Assembly: GCF_002900365.1 (NCBI RefSeq)
Contig: NZ_CP025979.1
Span: 4,154,001-4,218,000 of the forward strand
Direction: 5' to 3'
Length of the DNA stretch: 64,000 nt
Source: Escherichia marmotae
GTDB lineage: Bacteria > Pseudomonadota > Gammaproteobacteria > Enterobacterales > Enterobacteriaceae
Part shown: positions 18,592 to 27,573 of the stretch, piece after piece
Layout: every line of letters begins with the position of its first letter
Numbering within the stretch: the first letter of the stretch is position 1
Program-made: the position numbers and the translations under genes
The notes under the pieces: generated by a model
What the model was told of the DNA's origin: nothing
The model's input: only the letters and a program-made list of their open reading frames with translations
The model's database searches: none

Positions 18592-19996
18592 TCAAGCTAC
18601 CGCATATTGATTATTAAAATCGATAGTATTGTTATAATTTGTCAATTGCCTTAGTTTTTGGATGTTGTTAATAATAGCTAAATGGTGTTCTTTCTCAGTG
18701 CAGTGATAAGAGAGTACACTTTTTTTATTCTGCATTGTAGAGACATATGCATCAATGGATTTTTTTATTATCGCAGTTTTATGTATTTTGGGTTCAAGTA
18801 ACAGTGATTGTTCTATACAAGAGATTGCATCCTCAATTCTTTCATTATATATGTTTACCAGTGACTTATAGTAGTATAGGGAAGCGACATCTAATATTTT
18901 TATTTGTGCATGATCAAAAAAATACGTGATGTTGTTGCTTGTCCGGAAAGACCAGTTATCAGCCCCATAATTCCTAATATCTTACCATCAAAAATAGCTT
19001 TATCTGATACCTTATCTATAAATTCTAATGCCTTTTGAGTAGCATGTTTATGTTCATATATACCATGAAGAGCCAGAGACATATGGCATTCAGCTAACAG
19101 ACAATAGCATTCATTTATTAGTAACTGAGCATTGTATTTTTTATCAGGTTTTCAAATATAGTTATTGCTTTGACAATGCTTTCTGGTGTGAACTCATTTA
19201 GTGCATTTTTCCCAGCAGACATTTCTTTGGATAAAACATGCTCATTAGATGATTCGTTTTGGCTAATCAATCCTGGTGCAGTTTCAGGATCCTTCATGAC
19301 CATATACAAGTTACTTATTATAAATTGTGATATTTTTTGTATATCATCAGCCTGAAGATGAGTGCTGGCAACAAGATAAAAACTTTTTGCATCGATCACC
19401 TCAACATATAAGCTGTTTGATGTGTCATGTTGGTTAATCCTTCCTGTTATAAAATAATCTGGTTTGAATCTGGCCAGAAAAGCTGTTTGGGATTTATTAT
19501 CTATACAATACTGGGTTGCAGCCATTGGGTATATATATAGGTTATCGTTTTTTTTATTTGAAATGAACTGTATAAGCTCTTGATTAAGTGTTAATGGATC
19601 CTGGTAGCTGTGAGACGTTGTAAATGGGAATAAAGCAATAGTGCTTCCTGCTTCATTATATTGATTTCCTTTTATTTTGAATACTTGTCCACTGAACCGG
19701 TAACCTTTTCTATATATGGTTTCTATACAACGGGTATAACCAATTTGTTCAAAAATACATCTTAATGAATATATACAACGTGTAAGGGACTCATCACTTA
19801 CAATTACATTTTTCCACACGGATTCGATGATCATATCTTTTGATATAACATTGCCAGCAGATTCAAGCAATACAAATAATACACCTGGCTCTTTGGGGGG
19901 AATGTAAGATTGCTCATTCCCTTTAGTAAGAATACCATCTTCTGTCAGTATTATCCCATCAGGGAAATGATATGAAAATTTAATTTCTAAATCCAT
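18592..19996 (-). pseudogene. ygeH: ygeH / eilA, HilA-like regulator of ETT2, with two frameshifts
   Basis: The N-terminus (residues 1-105) is an OmpR/ToxR-type winged helix, with [13 protein letters not shown] and [13 protein letters not shown] long alpha-helical TPR-like region follows. The frame breaks at a T6 run (19137-19142), where one base is missing: [14 protein letters not shown] continues in another frame. It breaks again near an A7 run (18916-18922), after which [20 protein letters not shown] continues to a TGA at 18592-18594. Restoring one base at each gives about 468 residues. The AT-rich composition contrasts with flanking core genes. The first frame alone would yield a 292-residue protein that keeps the DNA-binding domain. 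Confidence 0.85.
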
Positions 19997-20128
19997 TAGC
20001 TAACCTCTGTGAATTTTATGGCTATTTGCGTCCTGCATGAGTAATAGATATGACTGATACTCATATGATCTTACCCACCAATAGTGGACACAGGACTAAG
20101 TGAGTAAACTCTCAACCAGAGGTGACTC

Positions 20129-20428
20129 ATGACAAAACCAGTATCAATCAGCAAGAAGCCCCGTAAACAACATACGCCTGAATTTCGTAACGAAGCCCTG
20201 AAACTCGCTGAACGCATCGGTGTGGCCGCCGCAGCCCGTGAACTCAGCCTGTATGAATCTCAGCTTTATGCCTGGCGCAGTAAACAGCAGCAACAAATGA
20301 GTTCGTCAGAGCGCGAAAGCGAACTGGCCGCTGAAAATGTCCGCCTTAAACGACAACTGGCGGAGCAGGCTGAGGAACTGGCCATCCTCCAAAAGGCCGC
20401 GACATACTTCGCGAAGCGCCTGAAATGA
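20129..20428 (+). CDS. IS3-like transposase OrfA (InsE-type)
   Basis: 99 residues. An HTH_8/HTH_21-type DNA-binding segment (residues 17-50, [20 protein letters not shown]) is followed by a leucine-zipper-like coiled coil (about 60-95), as in IS3 OrfA. A slippery AAAAG lies near the end (CTCCAAAAGG, about 20391), where IS3 elements make the OrfAB fusion by -1 frameshifting. Its last 4 bp overlap the orfB start. Confidence 0.93.
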   Translation: MTKPVSISKKPRKQHTPEFRNEALKLAERIGVAAAARELSLYESQLYAWRSKQQQQMSSSERESELAAENVRLKRQLAEQAEELAILQKAATYFAKRLK

Positions 20429-21279
20429 AGTATGTCTTCATCGAAAATCATCGGGCAGAGTTCAGCATCAAAGCGATGTGTCGTGTACTTCGGGTTGCCC
20501 GCAGCGGCTGGTATGTCTGGCTCAGGCGTCGTCACCAGATGAGCCTGCGCCAACAGTTTCGGCTCACCTGCGATACCGCTGTTCATAAGGCATTCTTTGA
20601 GGCAAAGCAGCGATACGGTGCTCCCCGCCTTGCTGACGAACTGCCGGAGTTCAATATTAAAACCATTGCCGCCAGCCTGCGTCGTCAGGGGCTGCGGGCG
20701 AAAGCCGGCCGGAAGTTCAGCCCGGTCAGCTACCGTGCACATGGCCTGCCCGTATTGGAGAATCTGCTGGAGCAGGACTTCAGCGCCAGCGGCCCGAACC
20801 AGAAGTGGGCGGGTGACATCACGTACTTGCGTACCGATGAGGGCTGGTTGTATCTCGCAGTAGTCATCGACCTGTGGTCACGCGCCGTTATTGGCTGGTC
20901 GATGTCACCGCGAATGACAGCACAACTGGCCTGTGATGCACTGCAAATGGCGTTGTGGCGGAGAAGACGCCCGGAAAGCGTCATTGTTCATACGGACCGT
21001 GGTGGTCAATACTGTTCAGGGGATTATCAGGCGCTGCTGAAGCGACACAACCTGCGTGGCAGTATGAGTGCGAAAGGCAACTGTTATGACAATGCCTGTG
21101 TGGAAAGCTTCTTTCATTCGCTGAAGGTGGAATGTATCCACGGGGAACGCTTTAGCAGCCGGGAAATAATGCGGGCAACGGTGTTTAATTATATCGAGTG
21201 TGATTACAATCGCTGGCGTCGTCACAGTGCCTGTGGCGGTCTCAGCCCGGAACAATTTGAAAACCATAATCTCGCTTAG
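20425..21279 (+). CDS. IS3-like transposase OrfB (InsF-type), DDE integrase
   Basis: 284 residues with an HTH_21 segment and an rve/DDE core. The catalytic residues are in [10 protein letters not shown] (Asp), [13 protein letters not shown] (Asp) and [12 protein letters not shown] (Glu). The IS3 InsF I remember is 288 residues; a run of 4 residues between LADELP and FNIKT is missing here, in frame. The whole DDE triad is present, so activity cannot be excluded. Confidence 0.93.
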   Translation: MKYVFIENHRAEFSIKAMCRVLRVARSGWYVWLRRRHQMSLRQQFRLTCDTAVHKAFFEAKQRYGAPRLADELPEFNIKTIAASLRRQGLRAKAGRKFSPVSYRAHGLPVLENLLEQDFSASGPNQKWAGDITYLRTDEGWLYLAVVIDLWSRAVIGWSMSPRMTAQLACDALQMALWRRRRPESVIVHTDRGGQYCSGDYQALLKRHNLRGSMSAKGNCYDNACVESFFHSLKVECIHGERFSSREIMRATVFNYIECDYNRWRRHSACGGLSPEQFENHNLA

Positions 21280-21309
21280 GGCCGTGTCCACATTACGTGG
21301 GTAGGATCA

Positions 21310-21791
21310 ATATATATTTCATTAAACTGTATATGACTTTGTATATACAAAATTCCCATGACTGTTGGCATTAATTTATCCAGAATTGCTTTGAATGTAA
21401 TCTGAAATATTCTTAAGTAATGCATGTTAATCATGTATGTGTATAACTAATTGAAATACATAGATAAAAAGTGGGTGTTTCATTTCTTAACTGAGCATTA
21501 ATTTCATTTAAGAAAGATAAAATACTAAAAGGTAATCTATATGTCGAGATACAATCTGTTTGTAGAAGCAATATGAGTAACACTTCTATTCATTAGCTAA
21601 CTATTGTTTTTGATATAATAGTTTAAGATAATCATATGCGCTTGCTTTTTGCACCGTTAAATCATCTGTTTTTATAATGTAGCATCTTCGCCAAAGAGTG
21701 TTTTTGATGTTTTCTGACAAAAATATTATGTAAAGTAATTGTCATGCGGGGGAGGGATGTACTATTGGTGTTTTTATAGCGCGAGGGAGTT
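21310..21791. other. AT-rich gap, ETT2 remnant without a supportable gene
   Basis: This stretch between the IS and the small frame at 21792 is strongly AT-rich and shows only very short open frames. ATGTCGAGATACAATCTG at 21541 opens a frame that stops after 11 codons. In K-12, yqeK, ygeF and ygeG lie here as I remember; this could be their eroded trace, but I cannot align it by eye. Confidence 0.4.
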
Positions 21792-21962
21792 ATGTATAAG
21801 AGTTTAGATGTACAGAATTATAAAGTTCGAAAAATTATGGCGTGTTTCAGTACCAATAATATTCAAATGGTTATTTTTAACATTTTTGTTTCTATAGTGA
21901 TATTATATTATCTTGCACAGTACATAATTACTCTATTACTAATATTAAAAAGAAATCCATGA
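21792..21962 (+). CDS. Hypothetical 56-residue membrane peptide (doubtful)
   Basis: An ATG frame of 57 codons with GAGGGAG four bases upstream. The product has a basic N-terminus and one predicted transmembrane stretch (about residues 26-52, IFNIFVSIVILYYLAQYIITLLL). It overlaps the 3' end of yqeJ on the other strand by 55 bp. It may be a real small protein, an eroded fragment or chance in AT-rich DNA. I do not recognise it. Confidence 0.2.
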   Translation: MYKSLDVQNYKVRKIMACFSTNNIQMVIFNIFVSIVILYYLAQYIITLLLILKRNP

Positions 21963-22390
21963 TTACGTTGTTTTTGTATATTATAGCTTATTATTTTTCC
22001 TGAAAAGACATAAAAATCAGGAAGGAGTAGTGCAAGTTTATCATCCTCAACTTGATCAATAATATCAAATTTGTTTATTTTGTTGGAGATGAGATGCAAA
22101 GTATTATAATTTTCACTCCATGTATATTCAATATCTCGTCGAATTGCTTTATAAACCTTTGTGTTTTGTTTCCATGTGCCACTCAGTGCAACTGTTCCAG
22201 TCTTTTGGTTTTTATTATACATAAAATCAAGAGTAAGATTGGCTTGCCCCTGGTCATTAAAAATCACCCAATTAGCCGTACATTTTTCATTATATGAGAT
22301 TTGTTCTTTAGAATAATGATAGGCAATGAATAAAATAAACCCACTGATAAAGCATAAAACAATAAGCAGGACTTTTTTACAGCGAGTCAC
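21908..22390 (-). CDS. yqeJ: YqeJ, small membrane-anchored periplasmic protein
   Basis: 160 residues from a GTG at 22388-22390; another GTG at 22400-22402 would add four. An N-terminal transmembrane helix (KKVLLIVLCFISGFILFIAY) precedes a mostly polar domain that should lie in the periplasm. It resembles FidL-like partners of ToxR-type regulators (for instance Salmonella MarT-FidL). It overlaps the end of yqeI by 14 bp, so the two are probably co-translated. A regulator-partner pair analogous to ToxR-ToxS is an inference. Confidence 0.75.
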   Translation of the reverse strand: MTRCKKVLLIVLCFISGFILFIAYHYSKEQISYNEKCTANWVIFNDQGQANLTLDFMYNKNQKTGTVALSGTWKQNTKVYKAIRRDIEYTWSENYNTLHLISNKINKFDIIDQVEDDKLALLLPDFYVFSGKIISYNIQKQRNHGFLFNISNRVIMYCAR

Positions 22391-23192
22391 GATTAACCTC
22401 ACGATAAGACAGAGTTAAACAGCCGGCAACTTCGTTATTACTGTAGTGTTTTTTGCATGCCATAACAATCAAACCCGGAGACGACCTGGAGAGTGAAAAA
22501 TATAGCCACGGATATTTTTTACAGTCAATTCCTGACCCTAATATACGGTTCTTATATTTATCGAAATCTTTCAAACCATCGATGCTATCTTCTGCAACAT
22601 TAAAATGACAACCATTTATTTGTGCAACAGTTCTGTAATCTTTGAAAAATGATCTGGGTTGACTATTATTCCATAGTAAAAATGCGGTAAGCAAACCTAC
22701 ACCAAACGCACTTAACATTGGTAAATAAAATTTAGAGCGCCAGAGTATGTTCCTGACATGATTATCTGGAGCAACATTTATGTCTCTAAGCTCATCTGTA
22801 ACGTTCAGGCTGTGAGGAGAATTGTTCTTTTGAACATCTACTGAAGAGGGGAGGGTATGACTTCCTATGTTTATATCATTATTGATCTTGAACCCTTTTC
22901 TCGGCACGGTTGCAATAAGCGAATGCGTAGTCTCACCAACCGCACGAAATCCGCGTCTGATAATCGATATGTTTTGGTATAACGTGTTGACCGGTACACG
23001 CATACCTTCTTCTTCCCAGACTCTGGAGAAAAAATCTTGTTGGGCGACCACATCTGGAAAAGCTTCAAGTAGCAACGATAAACACCTGCTTGCTGGCGTT
23101 GTCAGAACGACGTTCAGCTCGGCGTCATGTACCGAAATTAATTTCCTGTGTTCCGGCCAGAACTCAATATTATTGTTAATAATCCAGTACAT
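22377..23192 (-). CDS. yqeI: YqeI, ToxR-like transmembrane transcriptional regulator
   Basis: A 271-residue protein with an N-terminal winged helix (about 1-105; VNTLYQNISIIRRGFRAVG and TVPRKGFKI are typical). A linker is followed by one transmembrane helix near residues 157-178 (FYLPMLSAFGVGLLTAFLLW) and a periplasmic C-terminus with several cysteines. Domain order matches ToxR/CadC one-component sensors. It is encoded with yqeJ. The frame is intact while yqeH and ygeH are broken. Its targets are unknown. Confidence 0.85.
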   Translation of the reverse strand: MYWIINNNIEFWPEHRKLISVHDAELNVVLTTPASRCLSLLLEAFPDVVAQQDFFSRVWEEEGMRVPVNTLYQNISIIRRGFRAVGETTHSLIATVPRKGFKINNDINIGSHTLPSSVDVQKNNSPHSLNVTDELRDINVAPDNHVRNILWRSKFYLPMLSAFGVGLLTAFLLWNNSQPRSFFKDYRTVAQINGCHFNVAEDSIDGLKDFDKYKNRILGSGIDCKKYPWLYFSLSRSSPGLIVMACKKHYSNNEVAGCLTLSYREVNRDSL

Positions 23193-23478
23193 ACGTCAAT
23201 AAAATACGGCATCAAGAAAATTGAAATTAAATAGTTTGATAAGTATATTAGTATTTATCTAATAAATATATATTAATTTTATATTCATTCCGATAATCAT
23301 GATTGCAATATGTTAATGTAACTTAAAATTCTATATATATATTAACAAATTTAACGGTTGTAACGACGTTTTTATGATTTTTCTCTCATGATGTCTCTTC
23401 ATCTTTTGAGATAACACACAAAACTTACATGATTAAACTAAATATTTAATAAATGGCGTTAAAAGTGCGTGATATAAA

Positions 23479-23506
23479 ATACGGGCATCTTTATAAATGC
23501 CCGTAT
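23479..23506 (-). terminator. Terminator downstream of yqeH
   Basis: ATACGGGCAT pairs with ATGCCCGTAT around an 8-nt loop; on the minus strand TTTTATATC follows. It lies 33 bp beyond the yqeH stop. The rest of 23193-23478 is AT-rich DNA upstream of yqeI with no gene seen. Confidence 0.75.
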
Positions 23507-23538
23507 ATACAATAATTATTATTATTGATAGTTACGTT

Positions 23539-24160
23539 TCAATGCTGAACTGAGTTTGAACGTATAAACAATTCGTTAATTTTACCACCCATCCTTTTTT
23601 CAATTCTTTGCTTGTAGGCGTAGATGCTACGGATATCCATGTTGAGTGTTTCTGCAATCTGATATGGATTATAGCCAGAGACCATATGCCCCATTATGGT
23701 GAACTCCATTTGTGCCTCTGGTAAACGACAGATAACGACCGATAAACAACTGTCTGATCTTTTCGTTAGCAACATCCAGTCCATCATCATTATATATAAT
23801 GGCTGATATTGCTGGGTTATGTTTTCTCCAGTAATTAGCAAGAGATTGCATATTCCTGTCGCTTACCAATACAATTCCCATATCAGTACTCGTAAGATAG
23901 TCAATCCAGTCTTTATCTAAAAAAAGACGTAAAAAACTTACTGAAAAATCTACAAAAATGTATCCGCTTAATCGTGCGTTATGGTTTTTACTTAATATGC
24001 CTTCAACCACACCACGATTAAAATACGAACTATCTTCGGGCCACATACAAAAGCATGCGTTTGCACAATACTGCAAACGTGGTGACTTTTCTGGCATTAT
24101 TTGACAATGCATTGAGCAACTATTGCATGTAAGACTTTTATATCTACTACAAAGTCTCAT
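23539..24160 (-). pseudogene. yqeH: yqeH, LuxR-type regulator, frameshifted
   Basis: The start at ATG 24158-24160 is chosen for its GGGAGG ribosome-binding site eight bases upstream; longer frames reach 24220. The N-terminal part (CSRYKSLTCNSCSMHC, cysteine-rich, then GLDVANEKIRQLFIGRYLSF) is in one frame and stops at 23671. The LuxR helix-turn-helix (MVSGYNPYQIAETLNMDIRSIYAYKQRIEKR) is in another. The switch is near 23705-23725. The span of 622 nt is 11 short of a 210-residue gene, the size I remember in K-12, so an 11-bp loss is likely. Without the HTH the truncated product would not bind DNA. Confidence 0.8.
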
Positions 24161-24220
24161 GTTAATAACCTCCCTATTCATAGATAATCGCATAATTTCA
24201 TTGGTTATTGATGATGTCAA

Positions 24221-24573
24221 TACACTCTGATTTAATAAGCTTTTAATAGAAATTTGCGTTTAATCTGTATTTGATATTATTCTCAATAAACTATGTAAGA
24301 ATACGTCGTTAAGTTTTAAATATGGTTTGATTTCACTTGGTTAACCATATTGACTTTATTGCAAATCAGATAACTACCTAATGCATTAGGAATATCTATA
24401 CTGCAAATTGTTTTCGAATAACCAGAAGATATCTTGTAAATCTAAGTGAAGCATCTTAAATAGTCTTATTTAAGATGTTCAGATTTTTACTGATGATAAC
24501 AGCTTGATAATGCTTGTTTATGCTATGAATAGTCAGAGGGAGGATTAATGGTGGGCAGGCATTGTAAGAATTG
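24221..24573. other. Gap between yqeH and yqeG
   Basis: AT-rich sequence with no open frame of note. It holds the upstream region of yqeH and the 3' flank of yqeG. It marks the island-core boundary on this side, but I see no repeat of the glyU 3' end here. Confidence 0.4.
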
Positions 24574-24608
24574 GAATGGTTCAAAATTATGACTATTTTG
24601 AACCATTC
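24574..24608 (-). terminator. Terminator of yqeG
   Basis: GAATGGTTCAAAAT pairs perfectly with ATTTTGAACCATTC around a 7-nt loop, 11 bp beyond the yqeG stop. It is AT-rich, with A/T runs in the stem. Confidence 0.7.
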
Positions 24609-24618
24609 ACCTCAGAGA

Positions 24619-25848
24619 TTAACTAAAGAACATTACCGAAACGCACAAAATACCCACGATCAACGTAATTAGATTTCCGATGGAACGCCAGGGTTTAAGC
24701 GCAGGGATGAGGTACGTAGACAGTGTAGGCATGATAAAAAGAATCATGGCAATGAGCGGACCGCTGATTGCGTAGATCATCGAAATTGCGTTAGGGTTGA
24801 TGCAGCAGACGATGAAAGTAATCAGTGATACCAACATAATTGACAGTGCGCGGTTAAATGCACGGCTTTTTTTAACCCCTACCTGCTGTAACGTTGTTTT
24901 GACTAATTCCGTCGCACCTTCAATAACGCCAAAGTAAGTGCCTAAAAATGATTTAGACATTGCAACTACCGCGACAATAATCCCAGAAATTGACAACCAT
25001 GCAGGGGCATTTGGCAACATAGACAGTGCCGATAAAATGGTGACGCCTTCCTCTTTTGCCGTTTCAATATATGAAGGTGGAATTGATAACAGGCAGCTAA
25101 AGACAAAGAATAGCACGCTCACGCAGATGATGAGATAAGCGACCTTCATAATTTTTTTGCATTTATCCATAGCGTGTTCGCCGTATTTTTCACGTCTGTC
25201 GATGGCAAACGTAGAAATAATCGGTGTATGGCTAAAGGCGAAAACCATCACGGGAATCGATATCCATATCTGGTGAAGGGTATTCTGATTGAACTCTACC
25301 TGGGTTGTTAATAAAGAAGGTTGCCAGCTACCGACCAGGTAGATGGAAAGAAATAAAAAGTAGGCAATCAGCGGGAAAACCAAAAATCCCATTACCCGAA
25401 TTGTGGCATGGCGTCCCATCAGAAAAATGAGATTCAGGATCAACACAACACCAAGACTCACCAGCATACGGATGCGTAGATCAATGGCTATATGCTTCGC
25501 CAGTTGTTCAGTGAGTGAGTTGGTGATTGCCACTGCATATATCAACACGACGACAAAAAAAGCAATGAAGTACAGAGTGGTAATCAGATTACCAATCTTC
25601 TTGCCATAGTAATGAGTTACCGCGCCAGTGATCCCTTCGCCTGCTGATGTTTTTGAAGAAAGGATGAACTGGCACAAGGCCTTATGTGGCCAATATGTTA
25701 AAGGCCAGGCGACCAGTGCAGTAATAAACAGGACCACCGCTCCCGCTGAACCTAACTGAATAGGAAGGAAGAGTGTGCCTGCGCCAACGGCAGTGCCGTA
25801 GAGTGCGAAGCTCCAGAGAGTTTCTTCTTTTGACCAAATCTTAGACAT
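24619..25848 (-). CDS. yqeG: YqeG, amino-acid (serine/threonine-type) transporter
   Basis: A 409-residue polytopic protein with about 11 hydrophobic segments, beginning SLYGTAVGAGTLFLPIQLGSAG-like (observed: FALYGTAVGAGTLFLPIQLG), the hallmark of the HAAAP family (SdaC, TdcC, YhaO). These carry serine or threonine into the cell with protons. A serine role is reported for the E. coli protein, but the substrate cannot be read from this sequence. It is single-copy, with its own terminator and upstream gap. Confidence 0.9.
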   Translation of the reverse strand: MSKIWSKEETLWSFALYGTAVGAGTLFLPIQLGSAGAVVLFITALVAWPLTYWPHKALCQFILSSKTSAGEGITGAVTHYYGKKIGNLITTLYFIAFFVVVLIYAVAITNSLTEQLAKHIAIDLRIRMLVSLGVVLILNLIFLMGRHATIRVMGFLVFPLIAYFLFLSIYLVGSWQPSLLTTQVEFNQNTLHQIWISIPVMVFAFSHTPIISTFAIDRREKYGEHAMDKCKKIMKVAYLIICVSVLFFVFSCLLSIPPSYIETAKEEGVTILSALSMLPNAPAWLSISGIIVAVVAMSKSFLGTYFGVIEGATELVKTTLQQVGVKKSRAFNRALSIMLVSLITFIVCCINPNAISMIYAISGPLIAMILFIMPTLSTYLIPALKPWRSIGNLITLIVGILCVSVMFFS

Positions 25849-26103
25849 TATTTGAACGTATCATCTACAAATTAAACAAAATGGAGGGCAATTTACCATA
25901 AACCAGGCCAGACATGGGAGATTAACGCTATATCAACCGTGGATTGGTGTGTTAGTAGATGCAAACCTTGCGTGCCAGCCTGGTATCTCCATCCCTCATT
26001 CCGACGAATTTCCTTTGTGATAAAAATCACTATTTTTAAACATTTAAGATAATTGTTGTTAACAATCATTTACTATTACGCGGTTAATTGGTGCGAGGTT
26101 GTG

Positions 26104-27285
26104 ATGAAAGACGTTGTGATTGTCGGGGCGTTACGAACACCTATCGGTTGCTTTCGTGGAGCATTGGCAGGCCATTCCGCCGTGGAATTAGGCAGCCTGG
26201 TCGTGAAAGCATTATTAGATCGCACTGGTGTTGCAGCACATGCGGTAGATGAGGTGATTCTGGGACAGGTTCTGACCGCCGGGGCAGGGCAGAATCCAGC
26301 ACGGCAATCAGCGATTAAAGGTGGTCTTCCCAACAGCGTTTCGGCAATTACCATTAATGATGTTTGTGGTTCCGGACTAAAAGCTTTGCATCTCGCCACT
26401 CAGGCGATCCAGTGTGGTGAGGCTGATATTGTTATTGCCGGTGGCCAGGAAAATATGAGTCGCGCGCCGCATGTTTTGACTGATAGCCGCACCGGAGCAC
26501 AGCTTGGCGATAGCCAATTGGTTGATAGCCTGGTGCATGACGGCTTGTGGGATGCATTCAATGATTACCATATTGGTGTCACTGCCGAAAATCTGGCGCG
26601 CGAATACGGTATCAGCCGCCAGTTACAAGATGCCTACGCACTTAGTTCGCAGCAAAAAGCGCGGGCGGCCATTGATGCCGGACGATTCAAAGATGAGATC
26701 GTCCCGGTCAGAACGCAAAGCAACGGGCAGTTATTGATCGTTGATACCGATGAACAGCCGCGTACTGATGCCAGTGCAGAAGGGCTAGCCAGTTTAAATC
26801 CGTCATTTGATAGCCACGGCTCTGTTACTGCGGGAAATGCCTCATCTATCAATGATGGTGCTGCTGCGGTAATGATGATGAGCGAAGCCAAAGCGCGAGC
26901 GTTGAATTTACCCGTGCTCGCACGTATTCGCGCCTTTGCCAGCGTTGGTGTCGATCCTGCACTGATGGGCATTGCCCCGGTGTATGCAACCCGCCGTTGC
27001 CTGGAGCGTGTTGGCTGGCAACTGGCCGATATCGATCTTATTGAGGCTAATGAAGCATTTGCCGCGCAGGCGCTTTCTGTTGGCAAGATGCTCGAGTGGG
27101 ATGAACGCCGGGTCAATGTCAATGGGGGCGCGATTGCGTTGGGCCACCCGATTGGTGCCTCCGGGTGCCGCATTTTAGTTTCTTTGGTTCATGAAATGGT
27201 GAAACGCAACGCTCGTAAAGGATTGGCTACACTCTGCATTGGTGGTGGTCAGGGGGTGGCATTAACTATTGAGCGTGACGATTAG
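26104..27285 (+). CDS. yqeF: YqeF, acetyl-CoA acetyltransferase (thiolase) family
   Basis: 393 residues from ATG 26104; an in-frame ATG at 26053 adds 17 residues without homology, so the later start is chosen. The active-site cysteine is in INDVCGSGLKALH (about Cys88); GGAIALGHPIGASGCR and CIGGGQGV supply the catalytic His and second Cys. It should condense two acetyl-CoA or cleave acetoacetyl-CoA. It stands alone, so its pathway is unclear. The AT-rich gap 25849-26103 separates it from yqeG. Confidence 0.93.
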   Translation: MKDVVIVGALRTPIGCFRGALAGHSAVELGSLVVKALLDRTGVAAHAVDEVILGQVLTAGAGQNPARQSAIKGGLPNSVSAITINDVCGSGLKALHLATQAIQCGEADIVIAGGQENMSRAPHVLTDSRTGAQLGDSQLVDSLVHDGLWDAFNDYHIGVTAENLAREYGISRQLQDAYALSSQQKARAAIDAGRFKDEIVPVRTQSNGQLLIVDTDEQPRTDASAEGLASLNPSFDSHGSVTAGNASSINDGAAAVMMMSEAKARALNLPVLARIRAFASVGVDPALMGIAPVYATRRCLERVGWQLADIDLIEANEAFAAQALSVGKMLEWDERRVNVNGGAIALGHPIGASGCRILVSLVHEMVKRNARKGLATLCIGGGQGVALTIERDD

Positions 27286-27445
27286 ATCTGTATTTCTTCC
27301 TTATCCGTTAAACATCTGCCGCCATCAATCTGCTTTATGATGATGGCTGGCACCGCTATGCACATTTCATATAAAACCTGACTTTTCTCCTTCTACCTGG
27401 CTGATTCGTGATCGGTACTACACTTTTTTCAATCCTTTTCCATAA

Positions 27446-27465
27446 AATGAAACAATGTTTTATTT
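27446..27465. promoter_or_regulatory. KdgR-like operator, distal box upstream of kduI
   Basis: AATGAAACAATGTTTTATTT closely fits the KdgR box (AAWRAAAYRNTGTTTYATTT as I remember). It lies 109-128 bp upstream of the kduI GTG. Confidence 0.7.
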
Positions 27466-27512
27466 TTAATTGAAAACCATATCCCATGGGCATATCATCC
27501 CTTTAAAGAGAA

Positions 27513-27532
27513 AACGAAACGATGTTTCACTA
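27513..27532. promoter_or_regulatory. KdgR-like operator, proximal box upstream of kduI
   Basis: AACGAAACGATGTTTCACTA is a second KdgR-type palindrome 67 bp from the first. Paired boxes suit repression of kduID by KdgR and relief by 2-keto-3-deoxygluconate. Confidence 0.7.
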
Positions 27533-27573
27533 TCGTTTGTAATTTCATGCTTCACTGATTATCGGAGGTTGAT

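Larger units (their letters stand above)
20066..21309 (+). mobile_element. IS3-family (IS3-like) insertion sequence
   Basis: 1244 bp. The left end begins TGATCTTACCCACC and the right end, reversed, TGATCCTACCCACG; both continue into related GTGGACAC blocks, giving imperfect terminal inverted repeats. The flanks carry an identical 3-bp ATA duplication (20063-20065 and 21310-21312). Two overlapping reading frames (orfA, orfB) are intact. It sits 69 bp upstream of the ygeH start, in the ETT2 remnant. It closely resembles IS3 but is slightly shorter, mainly from a 12-bp difference in orfB. Confidence 0.95.

Noticed and set aside
24221..24573. Search for a second glyU-end (att-like) repeat on the far side of the ETT2 remnant
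   Set aside because: No copy of the tRNA 3' end was seen by eye, so no attachment site is claimed.
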